This document shows positions 36,347-45,100 of a stretch of 64,000 bases of DNA, piece by piece. The notes beneath the pieces were generated by a model. It did no database searches. It was not told the DNA's origin and saw only the letters and a program-made list of their open reading frames with translations. Origin of the DNA: JANSWY01 sp965228955 (lineage in GTDB: Bacteria; Bacteroidota; Bacteroidia; Cytophagales; Cyclobacteriaceae). Location of the stretch: positions 3,472,001 to 3,536,000 of the forward strand of contig OZ245848.1 of the NCBI GenBank assembly GCA_965228955.1. Direction: 5' to 3'. Position numbers and translations under genes: made by a program. The first letter of the stretch is position 1. Every line of letters starts with the position of its first letter.

Positions 36347-38207
36347 ACCTCTTTTATTCATTTTCTTAGCTTCTATCAGTTTGAGCCTAAATGCCCAATT
36401 GATTGTAAAGCCCCTACAAAAATCGAATAACGGAAGTCAATCAAGACAATTAACTGATACAACAATCACTTTACCCATTTATGACGACTTTTCAAGATAC
36501 TCCACTCCAGATCCCAATGTCTGGGAGTTTGGGGGTACTGTTCTTGTAAGTCCTTCCGCTGGGATTAATCCTCCTACAATTAACGTGGCAGTTTTTGATG
36601 GGGTAAATGAGGTTGGTGCTCCGTATAATGATAATAACTTTATAACCACAGCTACAGACAGCTTAATCAGCTTTCCTATTGCCATGTCTCAGGTTCCGGT
36701 TAATAAAAGAAACTCAATCTATCTTAGCTTCTTCTGGCAAGCAAAAGGTTTAGGAGAAATGCCCGATCCAGCGGACTCATTGACATTACACTTTCTAAAC
36801 AGTGATAGCGTATGGGTTAATCAGGACTTGTATCCGAATGACCTTCTCAAACATGGATTAGTAGGAGGCGAAGAGGCACTCAATTATGATCCTGATGACA
36901 CAACACAGTTGGTGTTTCAACAGTTAATTGTCCCTATCACAAATGAGGAATACCACCATGATAATTTTAGAATAAAATTCCAAAACTACGGGAGCTCACA
37001 AGGTCCTTTTGATTCCTGGCTTATTGATTATATATATGTGAATTATGACAGAGGACCTGACTCATTGTTCTATGAGGACAGAGCGATGACTAAACCTCCT
37101 TCATCACCGTTTGGTGAGTTCTATGCTATACCTTTTGATCATTTCCTGGATACCGCTGAATTATTTGCGGGTACCATAGATATGGAGTCATTCACACTTG
37201 TAAGACCAGGTATTCCAGATCCATTAAACTACTATGTGGAGGTAATTGATTCAACCGGAACAGTAATAGACCAGGTAAATATTGATACTGAAGTTGCAGG
37301 TATTTCTACAAATGCCAGAAACCAATTTGAATCAAATGAAATCAGGATCGACGATTATTTCACATTTGAAGATACCTTAACGTTTGAGATAAAGGCATAC
37401 CTGGATACTCAGGATAGTTTAAATATCCCAAATGCCAATTCTTCATATTACTCGTATCGTTACAATGATACGATCTCCCATCAGTACACAATGGAACGCT
37501 ATTATGCTTATGATGATGGTACAGCTGAATTTGCTGCAGGTATAAGTATCAGTGAGGGCCGATTAGTAATTGCCTACCCTATTCACTCAAGAGATACGCT
37601 TACACATATTGACATAAACTTCCCTCAGATTGTACCAGGTGAACAGGGAGATCAATTGGATATATTGGTATTGAAAGATTTATCTGGTTCTGCAGAAAGT
37701 GAACTAGTAATCCAGGAAGACTTCAAAATAAGTCAGGCTGCTACGATCAATCAATTCACAAGAATTAAGCTGAAAAAACAACCAATAGTAGAGGATACCA
37801 TATATATTGGATTTGAGCAAAAAGTGAATAGATATGTACCAGTGGGGCTTGATAAAAACACAGATTTTAGCAGAAGAGTCTACACAAGAATTGATGAAGA
37901 ATGGGAGCAAAATTTAAGTGTTCCCGGCACCCTAATGATTAGACCTGTATTTGGGACTCCATTTCTTCCAGTATCTGTGGAGAATCCAGATTTAGAACCT
38001 ATAAGTTTATACCCTAACCCATCCAGTTCTTTAATTACCATTAAAGGGCAGTTTGATGAGGTTAAAGTTTATGATTTAAGAGGCTTGGAACAAGCGGTTC
38101 AAAGACAAGGTGATCAGATCGATATTAGTCACTTTTCGAATGGGATCTATATTGCAGTATTCACTACTTCAGATGCAATTGAAACTATTCGTTTTGTTAA
38201 GAAATAA
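36339..38207 (+). CDS. Secreted T9SS cargo protein of unknown function
   Basis: Secreted protein of 622 residues. The signal peptide ends ...SLSLNAQ. The body is beta-rich, with no catalytic motif I can name; aromatic strands such as FFWQAKGLGEMPDPADSLTL and FRIKFQNYGSSQGPFDSWLI suggest jelly-roll or adhesive domains. The end is a type A T9SS domain, ISLYPNPSSSLITIKG to GIYIAVFTT. It overlaps the PASTA gene by 8 bases and overlaps the end of the convergent site-2 protease gene by 39 bases. Confidence 0.88.
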   Translation: MIRPLLFIFLASISLSLNAQLIVKPLQKSNNGSQSRQLTDTTITLPIYDDFSRYSTPDPNVWEFGGTVLVSPSAGINPPTINVAVFDGVNEVGAPYNDNNFITTATDSLISFPIAMSQVPVNKRNSIYLSFFWQAKGLGEMPDPADSLTLHFLNSDSVWVNQDLYPNDLLKHGLVGGEEALNYDPDDTTQLVFQQLIVPITNEEYHHDNFRIKFQNYGSSQGPFDSWLIDYIYVNYDRGPDSLFYEDRAMTKPPSSPFGEFYAIPFDHFLDTAELFAGTIDMESFTLVRPGIPDPLNYYVEVIDSTGTVIDQVNIDTEVAGISTNARNQFESNEIRIDDYFTFEDTLTFEIKAYLDTQDSLNIPNANSSYYSYRYNDTISHQYTMERYYAYDDGTAEFAAGISISEGRLVIAYPIHSRDTLTHIDINFPQIVPGEQGDQLDILVLKDLSGSAESELVIQEDFKISQAATINQFTRIKLKKQPIVEDTIYIGFEQKVNRYVPVGLDKNTDFSRRVYTRIDEEWEQNLSVPGTLMIRPVFGTPFLPVSVENPDLEPISLYPNPSSSLITIKGQFDEVKVYDLRGLEQAVQRQGDQIDISHFSNGIYIAVFTTSDAIETIRFVKK

Positions 38208-39419
38208 TTGTGATATCTCCACCTGAGAATCGTCCAAATCAATAAGCTTCTCAGTGTTCCCTTCTTCCGTACTTATTTCGGGCACTTCCAAAATTAGAGG
38301 TTTAGGGCTAAAAGAGAGAATAAACACAATCATAGCAAACCATCCTACAATTTTTCTACCCAAACTTAAAGGTCTGTTGTCTGCAACAGGTGGATGATGA
38401 ATCCCTAAAAACCTTCCAACCAAAAACAGGAACATTAACCATCCCATGTAGCCTTCAACATTCGGGAAAATTAACACTGTGATACACTGAACTAAATAAA
38501 TTGTGATAGCAAGAAACCATCTAAATCTTTGTTCTGGATGAATACTGTACAAACAGAAATACAGAAAATAAAGATATAAGCCCGACCACAGCAAGAAATC
38601 GAGATCTGCCTCTAGAGGATTAAAAAGTCCCAGGCCAGCATAGTACAGCACAGCTACATAGAAAGTAGGTGCTACCATTCTATGCACTTTTGCTCCTAAA
38701 ATTCCATATAACACATGTCCTCCATCTAGTTGGCCAATCGGAAATAGATTTAATGAGGTGAAGAACAAAGCAAGGTATCCGGCAAGAAAAAACGGATAGT
38801 GAATTATTTCATTGGGGTGAGGAAGTAATGTCTTATCAACTGGTAACACGTTTTCAAAAATCCAAAACAATAAATTAGGGCCAAATTTAATGACCACTCC
38901 CTCTGAGTCCTTAAATGCTTCTTCAGCATAATCGACACCATATTGAGCATATTCAGGATGAATCTCAAAAAGATACTCTAATGGAGGTAAATTCAAAAAA
39001 CCATATATAATTACCACTAGTGCGACAACAAATCCAGCTAATGGTCCTGCTACACCAATATCAAAATACAGTTTTCGGGACTGAACCTGCTCTCTTATTC
39101 TAATAAAAGCTCCCATTGTACCAATAGAAGGAAACCCTGGAATAAACCCGAGCCAAAAAGGTATGTAATAAGGCAAAGAAACTTTAACCGAATGGTATTT
39201 CGCAGTAAAGTAGTGCCCGAACTCGTGAAATGTTAAAATAGTAAGAAAGGAAATTGAAAACATCAGACCTCCAGGTATCTGACTAAACAACAATGGGTCT
39301 TCACCATAAAACGACTTTCCATATCGCCATTCCGCTCCAGCAATAGTGGTTGATACTAGTGTTAAAATAAAAAGACCAATTTGAATCAGTCTTCTTTTCT
39401 GCTTTTTGTTCAGCTCCAT
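38169..39419 (-). CDS. Site-2 protease family membrane metalloprotease
   Basis: M50-type intramembrane protease of 416 residues with about seven membrane helices. The zinc motif HEFGH is His65-Glu66-His69, and the third ligand is the Asp in NLFPIGQLDGGHVLYG. Relatives cleave membrane-bound regulators or peptides. The tail (about 375-416) is polar and ends in NKTNSFNCI. This tail is coded antisense to the end of the convergent T9SS gene, with 39 bases read in both directions. The HAD phosphatase gene lies upstream on the same strand. Confidence 0.92.
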   Translation of the reverse strand: MELNKKQKRRLIQIGLFILTLVSTTIAGAEWRYGKSFYGEDPLLFSQIPGGLMFSISFLTILTFHEFGHYFTAKYHSVKVSLPYYIPFWLGFIPGFPSIGTMGAFIRIREQVQSRKLYFDIGVAGPLAGFVVALVVIIYGFLNLPPLEYLFEIHPEYAQYGVDYAEEAFKDSEGVVIKFGPNLLFWIFENVLPVDKTLLPHPNEIIHYPFFLAGYLALFFTSLNLFPIGQLDGGHVLYGILGAKVHRMVAPTFYVAVLYYAGLGLFNPLEADLDFLLWSGLYLYFLYFCLYSIHPEQRFRWFLAITIYLVQCITVLIFPNVEGYMGWLMFLFLVGRFLGIHHPPVADNRPLSLGRKIVGWFAMIVFILSFSPKPLILEVPEISTEEGNTEKLIDLDDSQVEISQLFLNKTNSFNCI

Positions 39420-39472
39420 AATTTACCCTCAAATTAATAGCACAATTCATCAAAACATAATTCTGGTTCACT

Positions 39473-40105
39473 TTAGCTTAAATAAGGTGTAATTACCTCA
39501 TGGGTGTGGTAAGGATCAGTAATTTGTAACACATTCATTCTAAGAGATGCTGCTGCCTGAATATTATCCAATCTATCATCCAGAAAAAGAACCTTTTGAG
39601 GATCCAGACTCTGTTCCTGTAAAATCATCTCCCAGGAATTCAATTCAGGCTTCCTTGCACCTATTTCATGAGAAAAGTAAACTTTATGAAAGATCTCATG
39701 AAGGTTATTGTGACCGGTTGAATCTTTTAATATCTTATTGAAAGCAGTCTCATGAATGATATTGGTATTGCTTAGGACAAATATTTTCAACTTCTCACCC
39801 AATCCAATAATGCTATCTATTAAAGGTTTATCTATACCTCCTAGCATTGCATTCCAAGCAATATCTATTTCAGACCGTGCCCCTACAAAACCTAATGTCC
39901 GGGACACATTCCTTCTAAACTCTTCCGCCTCAATCTCTCCCCGTTCAAACTCGTTGAAGTAAGATTCATTCTGGAATGCATTCTGAAGGTCGGACTCATC
40001 ACAGGATGAGATTTTCAGAAATTCATTTGACGTCTTTACTTCGTCTAAGTGTATAACAACTCGACCTAAATCGAAAATAATAGCATCTATTGGGTTCCTA
40101 TCCAT
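39473..40105 (-). CDS. HAD superfamily hydrolase, phosphatase-like
   Basis: HAD-IA-type hydrolase of 210 residues. Motif I is IIFDLGRVVIHLD (nucleophile Asp12; the second Asp is Gly, as in the YihX-like DLG type). Motif II is IFVLSNTN, motif III has the Lys in GARKPELNSW, and motif IV is VLFLDDRLDNIQAA. Probably a small-molecule phosphatase of unknown substrate. It is followed by the site-2 protease gene 53 bases downstream. Confidence 0.88.
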   Translation of the reverse strand: MDRNPIDAIIFDLGRVVIHLDEVKTSNEFLKISSCDESDLQNAFQNESYFNEFERGEIEAEEFRRNVSRTLGFVGARSEIDIAWNAMLGGIDKPLIDSIIGLGEKLKIFVLSNTNIIHETAFNKILKDSTGHNNLHEIFHKVYFSHEIGARKPELNSWEMILQEQSLDPQKVLFLDDRLDNIQAAASLRMNVLQITDPYHTHEVITPYLS

Positions 40106-40172
40106 GCCGCGAATATAAATCGTAATATGACATGTAATTCCAATTCATTTTAAAAGATTAGTGTCGGAGGTA

Positions 40173-40210
40173 TAAAAATGAAAAAGCATCCCAGGTTCTA
40201 GGATGCTTTT
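40173..40210 (-). terminator. Intrinsic terminator of the tRNA gene
   Basis: The stem AAAAGCATCC / GGATGCTTTT (40182-40191 and 40201-40210) faces the minus strand, where it runs into a T-rich tail. It lies 7 bases past the end of the CAT tRNA. Confidence 0.85.
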
Positions 40211-40216
40211 AAGATG

Positions 40217-40290
40217 TGGGCCCACCTGGGCTCGAACCAGGGACCCCTTGATTATGAGTCAAGTGCTCTAACCAGCTGAGCTATAGGCCC
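40217..40290 (-). tRNA. tRNA with CAT anticodon (Met, or Ile2)
   Basis: Complete 74-nt cloverleaf on the minus strand. The acceptor stem is GGGCCTA paired with TGGGCCC, with one T-G pair. The anticodon stem-loop is CTTGA-CTCATAA-TCAAG, giving CAT. The T arm is CCTGG-TTCGAGC-CCAGG. The discriminator is A and no CCA is encoded. It lacks the GGG/CCC anticodon stem of an initiator, so it is an elongator Met tRNA or the Ile2 tRNA whose C34 is modified by TilS. The sequence alone does not settle which. Confidence 0.93.
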
Positions 40291-40520
40291 AATGAAAATA
40301 TCATTTAAAGATACTTCATTTTTTGGGAGCGCAATAATACCTAATACTGATAAATAGTCAAAACATAAGGATTGGAAAATACCATATATCTAATAAATAA
40401 TTGAAATTAACAACAACGTAAATAAGAGTATTTCCTACACTTATCAATACGGTTCAACCTCAAATATTACCAGTTCAACATCCCAAAACCTCGATTAAAG
40501 CCCAAAAATAGGTAAAATTA

Positions 40521-40534
40521 GTATGCATGCATAC
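40521..40534. promoter_or_regulatory. Perfect 14-bp palindrome, candidate operator
   Basis: GTATGCATGCATAC is its own reverse complement. It lies 28 bases before the start of the small secreted protein at 40563. The position fits a regulator binding site or part of the promoter; no regulator is identified. Confidence 0.4.
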
Positions 40535-40562
40535 CTTAGTGTTACATTAAAGCACCAGTACT

Positions 40563-40886
40563 ATGAAAAATTTAACATTATCACTCGTTCTAGTTTTATT
40601 ATTAGGAAACAATCTATTCGCAACTGAGATTAATGGAAAAGACGACATTAAAGTAGTATCTGTCAACAAAGTAGTTAGAATTAAAATCAGCGATGATCTT
40701 AACGACCCATTAAGTGTTTTCCTTTTCGATAAAAAAGGAAATCAGCTGAATTACAAGTTTTGGGAAAACTCAAGATCAAGAACAATTGAGTTTCAGGTAC
40801 CAGCAGATTTAGATTTAAAAGCATACACGATTGAAGTAACGCAATCAGGAAATACAATATTTAAAAAGACATTCAAAACAGAATAG
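40563..40886 (+). CDS. Small secreted protein of unknown function
   Basis: Protein of 107 residues with a signal peptide (MKNLTLSLVLVLLLGNNLFA). The mature part is about 85 residues, with alternating beta-strands: VVSVNKVVRIKISDD, LSVFLFDKKGNQL and YTIEVTQSGNTIFKKTF. It looks like a single small beta-sandwich, perhaps like the end module of T9SS sorting domains; I cannot assign a family. A strong terminator follows 39 bases after the stop. A related short gene is at 41072-41251. Confidence 0.78.
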   Translation: MKNLTLSLVLVLLLGNNLFATEINGKDDIKVVSVNKVVRIKISDDLNDPLSVFLFDKKGNQLNYKFWENSRSRTIEFQVPADLDLKAYTIEVTQSGNTIFKKTFKTE

Positions 40887-40925
40887 TTTACATAGTTTGT
40901 TAAAAGAGAAGATTACATCTTCACC

Positions 40926-40954
40926 AAAAAAGGAATCATAAGATTCCTTTTTTT
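40926..40954. terminator. Intrinsic terminator, works in both directions
   Basis: AAAAAAGGAATC (40926-40937), loop ATAA, GATTCC plus a T tract ending at 40954. The A tract on the left makes it symmetrical. It closes the gene at 40563-40886. Confidence 0.85.
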
Positions 40955-41071
40955 ATGCAAAACCTTTAACTCAAAATATTCCTTCTGGAAACATTTATTT
41001 CACGGCCACTAAAGCTTTTTTTCAATAGAATAGAAACTGATTTAGCTTAGTACTTATAACAGTCAACAGCT

Positions 41072-41251
41072 ATGAAAAAGATCATTCTAATATTTGTTCT
41101 TACCTCGGTTTCCAGCCTCAATTTAATGGCTATATCGATGGAAGAGACAAAAACGATTTCTGCAAAAAGTATAGTGAGAATTAAAATCAAGAAAGGAATC
41201 AAAAAGTCTGTTATTAAAACTTTCCCTACAATAGCTGAATTTAGTGCTTAG
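41072..41251 (+). CDS. Short secreted protein related to the 40563 gene
   Basis: A 59-residue frame from ATG (41072) to TAG. The N-terminus is a signal peptide (MKKIILIFVLTSVSSLNLMA), then ISMEETKTISAKSIVRIKIK. The SxxxVRIKI stretch matches VNKVVRIKISDD of the gene at 40563, so this looks like a short paralogue lacking the last two thirds. The TAG ends 8 bases before the end of the convergent receiver gene. It could be a real small protein or a decayed copy; I saw no frame that restores the missing part. Confidence 0.5.
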   Translation: MKKIILIFVLTSVSSLNLMAISMEETKTISAKSIVRIKIKKGIKKSVIKTFPTIAEFSA

Positions 41252-41259
41252 CATAATGG

Positions 41260-41652
41260 CTAAACCGCTTCCACTGCATTTTTCACATCATCCAGTAGTT
41301 CCTTATTTTCCCAAGGCTTATGTATTACCTTGTTGATACCAGCTTCTTCAATTAATCCGTCCGAAGTATCCTTATTGATCATACCTGAAAGTAAAAATTT
41401 AGCTGATCCAGGCGTAAGTTTATTCGCTTTCCCCAAAAACTCATCTCCTTTCATTCCTGGCATCAAAAAGTCCGAAATAATTACAGAAACCTTAATATTT
41501 TTTTCGAGGTAGCTATTCAAAATGGTCAATGCTTCTTCTCCGCTGGTTGCAAATTCCAGATAGTAATCTTTGAAGTCTCTTCTGAACATTGCCTTCATTG
41601 TTTGAAGAATATACGGTTCATCGTCTACTGCTAAGATTAATCCTTTTTTCAT
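41260..41652 (-). CDS. Single-domain response regulator
   Basis: Receiver-only protein of 130 residues. Acidic pair Asp10-Asp11 (AVDDEPYI), phospho-Asp61 (IISDFLMPGMKG), Ser89 at the switch position (LLSGMI) and Lys112 in HKPW. The layout and positions match the receiver at 2429-2911, including KPW. The ATG at 41652 is better than a TTG at 41679, since it starts just before the first beta-strand. No kinase lies beside it. It may pair with a kinase elsewhere. Confidence 0.9.
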   Translation of the reverse strand: MKKGLILAVDDEPYILQTMKAMFRRDFKDYYLEFATSGEEALTILNSYLEKNIKVSVIISDFLMPGMKGDEFLGKANKLTPGSAKFLLSGMINKDTSDGLIEEAGINKVIHKPWENKELLDDVKNAVEAV

Positions 41653-42121
41653 AGATGTGTCCTTATCTTTCCTAATCAAAAACTAAAACTGTGTTGATTA
41701 TTCTATTTTCCCAAGCCTACAAATCAAAAGTTAATTGATTCGATACAGGATTACAAATATAATGGGCTTTAAGTTAACCCTCTGAAAATCACTAATTAGA
41801 CCAATTACCAATTTATGTTTGGCATAACTTGAACAATTCCAATTTTTCATTGCATTCTTGTCCTGTTATTAAATTTTTATTTCAAAGCCTCATTTTTTTA
41901 ATTCTCACAATTTAAATTCTCCCAAGACACCACCAATTGAATAGATCCAAATATTATTGAAATATTTTAAAAATTATTTAATAATAATTCAATTTCATTA
42001 GATCATCATCAAAATTAGCGCTGTTTTATTAGACAATTCTTTATTAATTTGCTATTTCGTTTACATCACAAACAGACCTGTTTTTAGCACATCTAAAAAC
42101 GAAAAAAGATAAAAGAGACCT
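41653..42121. other. AT-rich intergenic region upstream of gltB
   Basis: About 470 bases without a gene, the longest such gap in the window. It is very A+T-rich, with poly-A and poly-T stretches around 41930-42000. It presumably holds the promoters of the receiver (minus) and gltB (plus), including a near -7 box TTAATTTG around 42043-42050. A hairpin stands at 42080-42100. I found no ORF of useful length and no recognisable RNA. Confidence 0.6.
42080..42100 (+). promoter_or_regulatory. Hairpin in the gltB leader
   Basis: Perfect 8-bp inverted repeat GTTTTTAG / CTAAAAAC with loop CACAT, ending 21 bases before the gltB ATG. It could be a leader structure or an operator. There is no T tract after it, so it is not a terminator. 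Confidence 0.4.
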
Positions 42122-45100
42122 ATGAAGAAAACACGGGACAACTTATATGTACCCCAGCAGGAGAAGGATAATTGCGGAATCGGGTGTGTGGTCAACATTG
42201 ATGGATCTCCATCATATAGCATCATCAACGACGCTATTAACATGTTGGAAAACATGGAACACCGAGGAGCAACAGGTAGTGATCCCGAAACTGGAGACGG
42301 GGCTGGAATTCTTTTTAATATACCTCATGATTTTTTAGCTGAGGAATGTAAGCTTTCCGATATTGATCTTCCCGAAAAAGGTTCTTACGGACTTGGAATG
42401 ATCTTTTTCCCAAAGGAAGACAGCATTAGAAAGGAGTGTAAAAAGGTATTTAAATCTCATATGGAAGAAATGGGATTTGAACTGTTGGGATACAGAAAAG
42501 TTCCTGTTGATACTGATATCCCTGGACAGGCCGCTAAAGACACGCAACCTGTAATTGAGCAGGTATTTGTAAAGCACAAAGACGGACTAACCGGAGATAC
42601 TCTGGAGCGTAAGCTTTTCGTTTTAAGAAATTACACCACCCATTTCATTGGACACTTTGTACCTGGTAATAACGGCAGGTTTTATATTTCTAGTTTTTCT
42701 TCAAGAATTGTAGTCTACAAAGGTCAATTAAGAACTGATCAGGTAAGACAGTTTTATTACGATCTTCAGGACACAAGAACTAAATCAGCTCTGGCTATGG
42801 TTCATAGCCGTTTTTCCACCAATACATTCCCAAACTGGAAACTGGCTCAACCTTTTAGATTCATCGCTCACAATGGAGAAATCAATACGATCCGAGGAAA
42901 TCTGAATAAGATGAAATCCAAGGAAGCATTGATGAGAACTACTTTGTTTTCAGAGGAAGAGCTAAAGATGCTACTACCAGTAACTGATCCTGCTCACTCA
43001 GATTCAGCAAATCTTGATGCTTTGGTAGAGTTGCTCGTAATGGGTGGTAGACCTCTTGCTCATGTGATGATGATGCTCGTACCGGAAGCCTGGCAGGACA
43101 ATAAAATGATGGATTCAGAAAGGAAAGCATTTTATAAGTATCATGCTTCTTTGATGGAACCTTGGGATGGTCCGGCTGCACTGTTTTTCACAAACGGAAA
43201 GCAAATTGGAGCTACACTTGATAGAAATGGTTTAAGACCTTCTAGGTTTTGTATAACCAAATCTGGTAAACTAATAATGGCTTCTGAAGCTGGTGTATTA
43301 GAAGTAGATCCTAATGATGTTGTCAAAAAAGGACGATTGGAACCTGGTAAAATGCTAATAGCAGACCTGGAGAAGAAAACAATCCTGTTTGACGATGAGG
43401 TCAAAAAAGAAGTTTGTAGTAACAAACCATATTTTGATTGGATTAAGCAACAAAGAATTAAACTCAGAGACCGAGCTGTTCCTGAAATTCCGGAAACCAA
43501 AATCGATTCTGAGGAATTAAAAACAAAACAAATTGCATATGGCTATAGCTATGAAGACGTCAAGCTTATCATCAAACCTATGGCCGAAAAAGCTACTGAA
43601 CCAGTTGGTTCTATGGGAGCAGATGCACCATTGGCTATTCTTTCGAAAAGAAGTCAACATGTTAGTAGCTACTTTAAGCAATATTTCGCTCAGGTAAGTA
43701 ACCCTCCAATCGACCCAATCAGGGAAAGAATGGTGATGTCTCTATTTACCAGAGTTGGTGAAAGTTTAAATATTCTTGAGGAAACTCCGGAGCACACCAG
43801 ACAGATTCATATTTCTCAACCTGTACTGACTGAAAAAACCTTTGCCAAACTTAAAAACCTGGAAGATGAAGGGTTTACATACGCTACAATAAACTCAGTT
43901 TTCAATCCTGACCGACCGGAAAACCTTGAGAAGGCAATTGACAAAATCTGTGCAGAGGCGGAACAAGCAATTGTAGCTAACAATAAAATCATAATTATCT
44001 CCAACAGAAATATTGGAGAAAGTGAGGCACCTATTCCTTCTTTGATTGCTATAGGAGCTGTTCACCATCATTTAGTAAAGAAAAACCTGAGAACAAAAGC
44101 AGGACTGATTGTTGAAGGTGGAGATGTTTGGGAAACGCATCATTTCGCAACAATTATTGGTTACGGTGCAAGTGCAGTTTATCCATACCTGGCTTTAGAT
44201 ACAATAAAAAATCTTGAAGCATCCAAAAGATTATCTGATGGATTGGATATAGAGACGGCAACTGCCAATTACATCAAAGCAGTTGGTTATGGCCTTTTAA
44301 AGATCATGTCTAAAATGGGTATTAGTACCCTACAGTCCTATCAATCATCTCAAATATTTGAGTGTGTTGGATTGGGAGATAAAGTGATCGAGAAGTGCTT
44401 CAAAGGCACCATAAGTAGAATGGGAGGATTAAACTTCCAGGATATTGCTAGAGAAGCGATTACTCCATTTAGAATTGCGTTTCCATTTGAGACGGCAGAT
44501 TCGCCGATATTGGATATTGGTGGTTATTATCAGTGGAAAAGAAGAGGTGAAAAACACTTACTTACACCTGATGTAATTCATCTACTTCAGAAAAGTACTA
44601 GTTTAGGAGATTACGATCTATACAAGAAATATACTAAGCTAGTAAATAGCCAAAGTGATGCTCACATTACTTTGAGAAGTCTTCTGAAGTTCAAGAAAAA
44701 CAGAAAACCAATTCCAATAGAAGAGGTAGAACCAATTGAGAGCATTCTTAAGAGGTTTGCTACTGGTGCCATGTCGTTTGGATCATTATCTCATGAGGCA
44801 CACTCTACTCTTGCGGTAGCCATGAACCGGATTGGTGGAAAGAGTAACTCCGGTGAAGGTGGAGAAGATGAAGCAAGGTACAAAACATTAGTTAATGGAG
44901 ACAGTCAAAGATCCGCAGTTAAGCAAGTTGCTTCTGGTAGGTTTGGCGTTACATCTCATTACCTGGCTAACGCTGATGAAATACAAATCAAAATGGCACA
45001 AGGCGCAAAGCCGGGTGAAGGAGGTCAGCTTCCGGGTCATAAAGTAGATGATTGGATAGGAAAAGTAAGGCATTCTACTCCTGGAGTAGGGTTAATCTCT

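Noticed and set aside
43141..43500. 119-codon frame antisense to gltB
   Set aside because: It lies antisense to gltB and contains no domain of its own.
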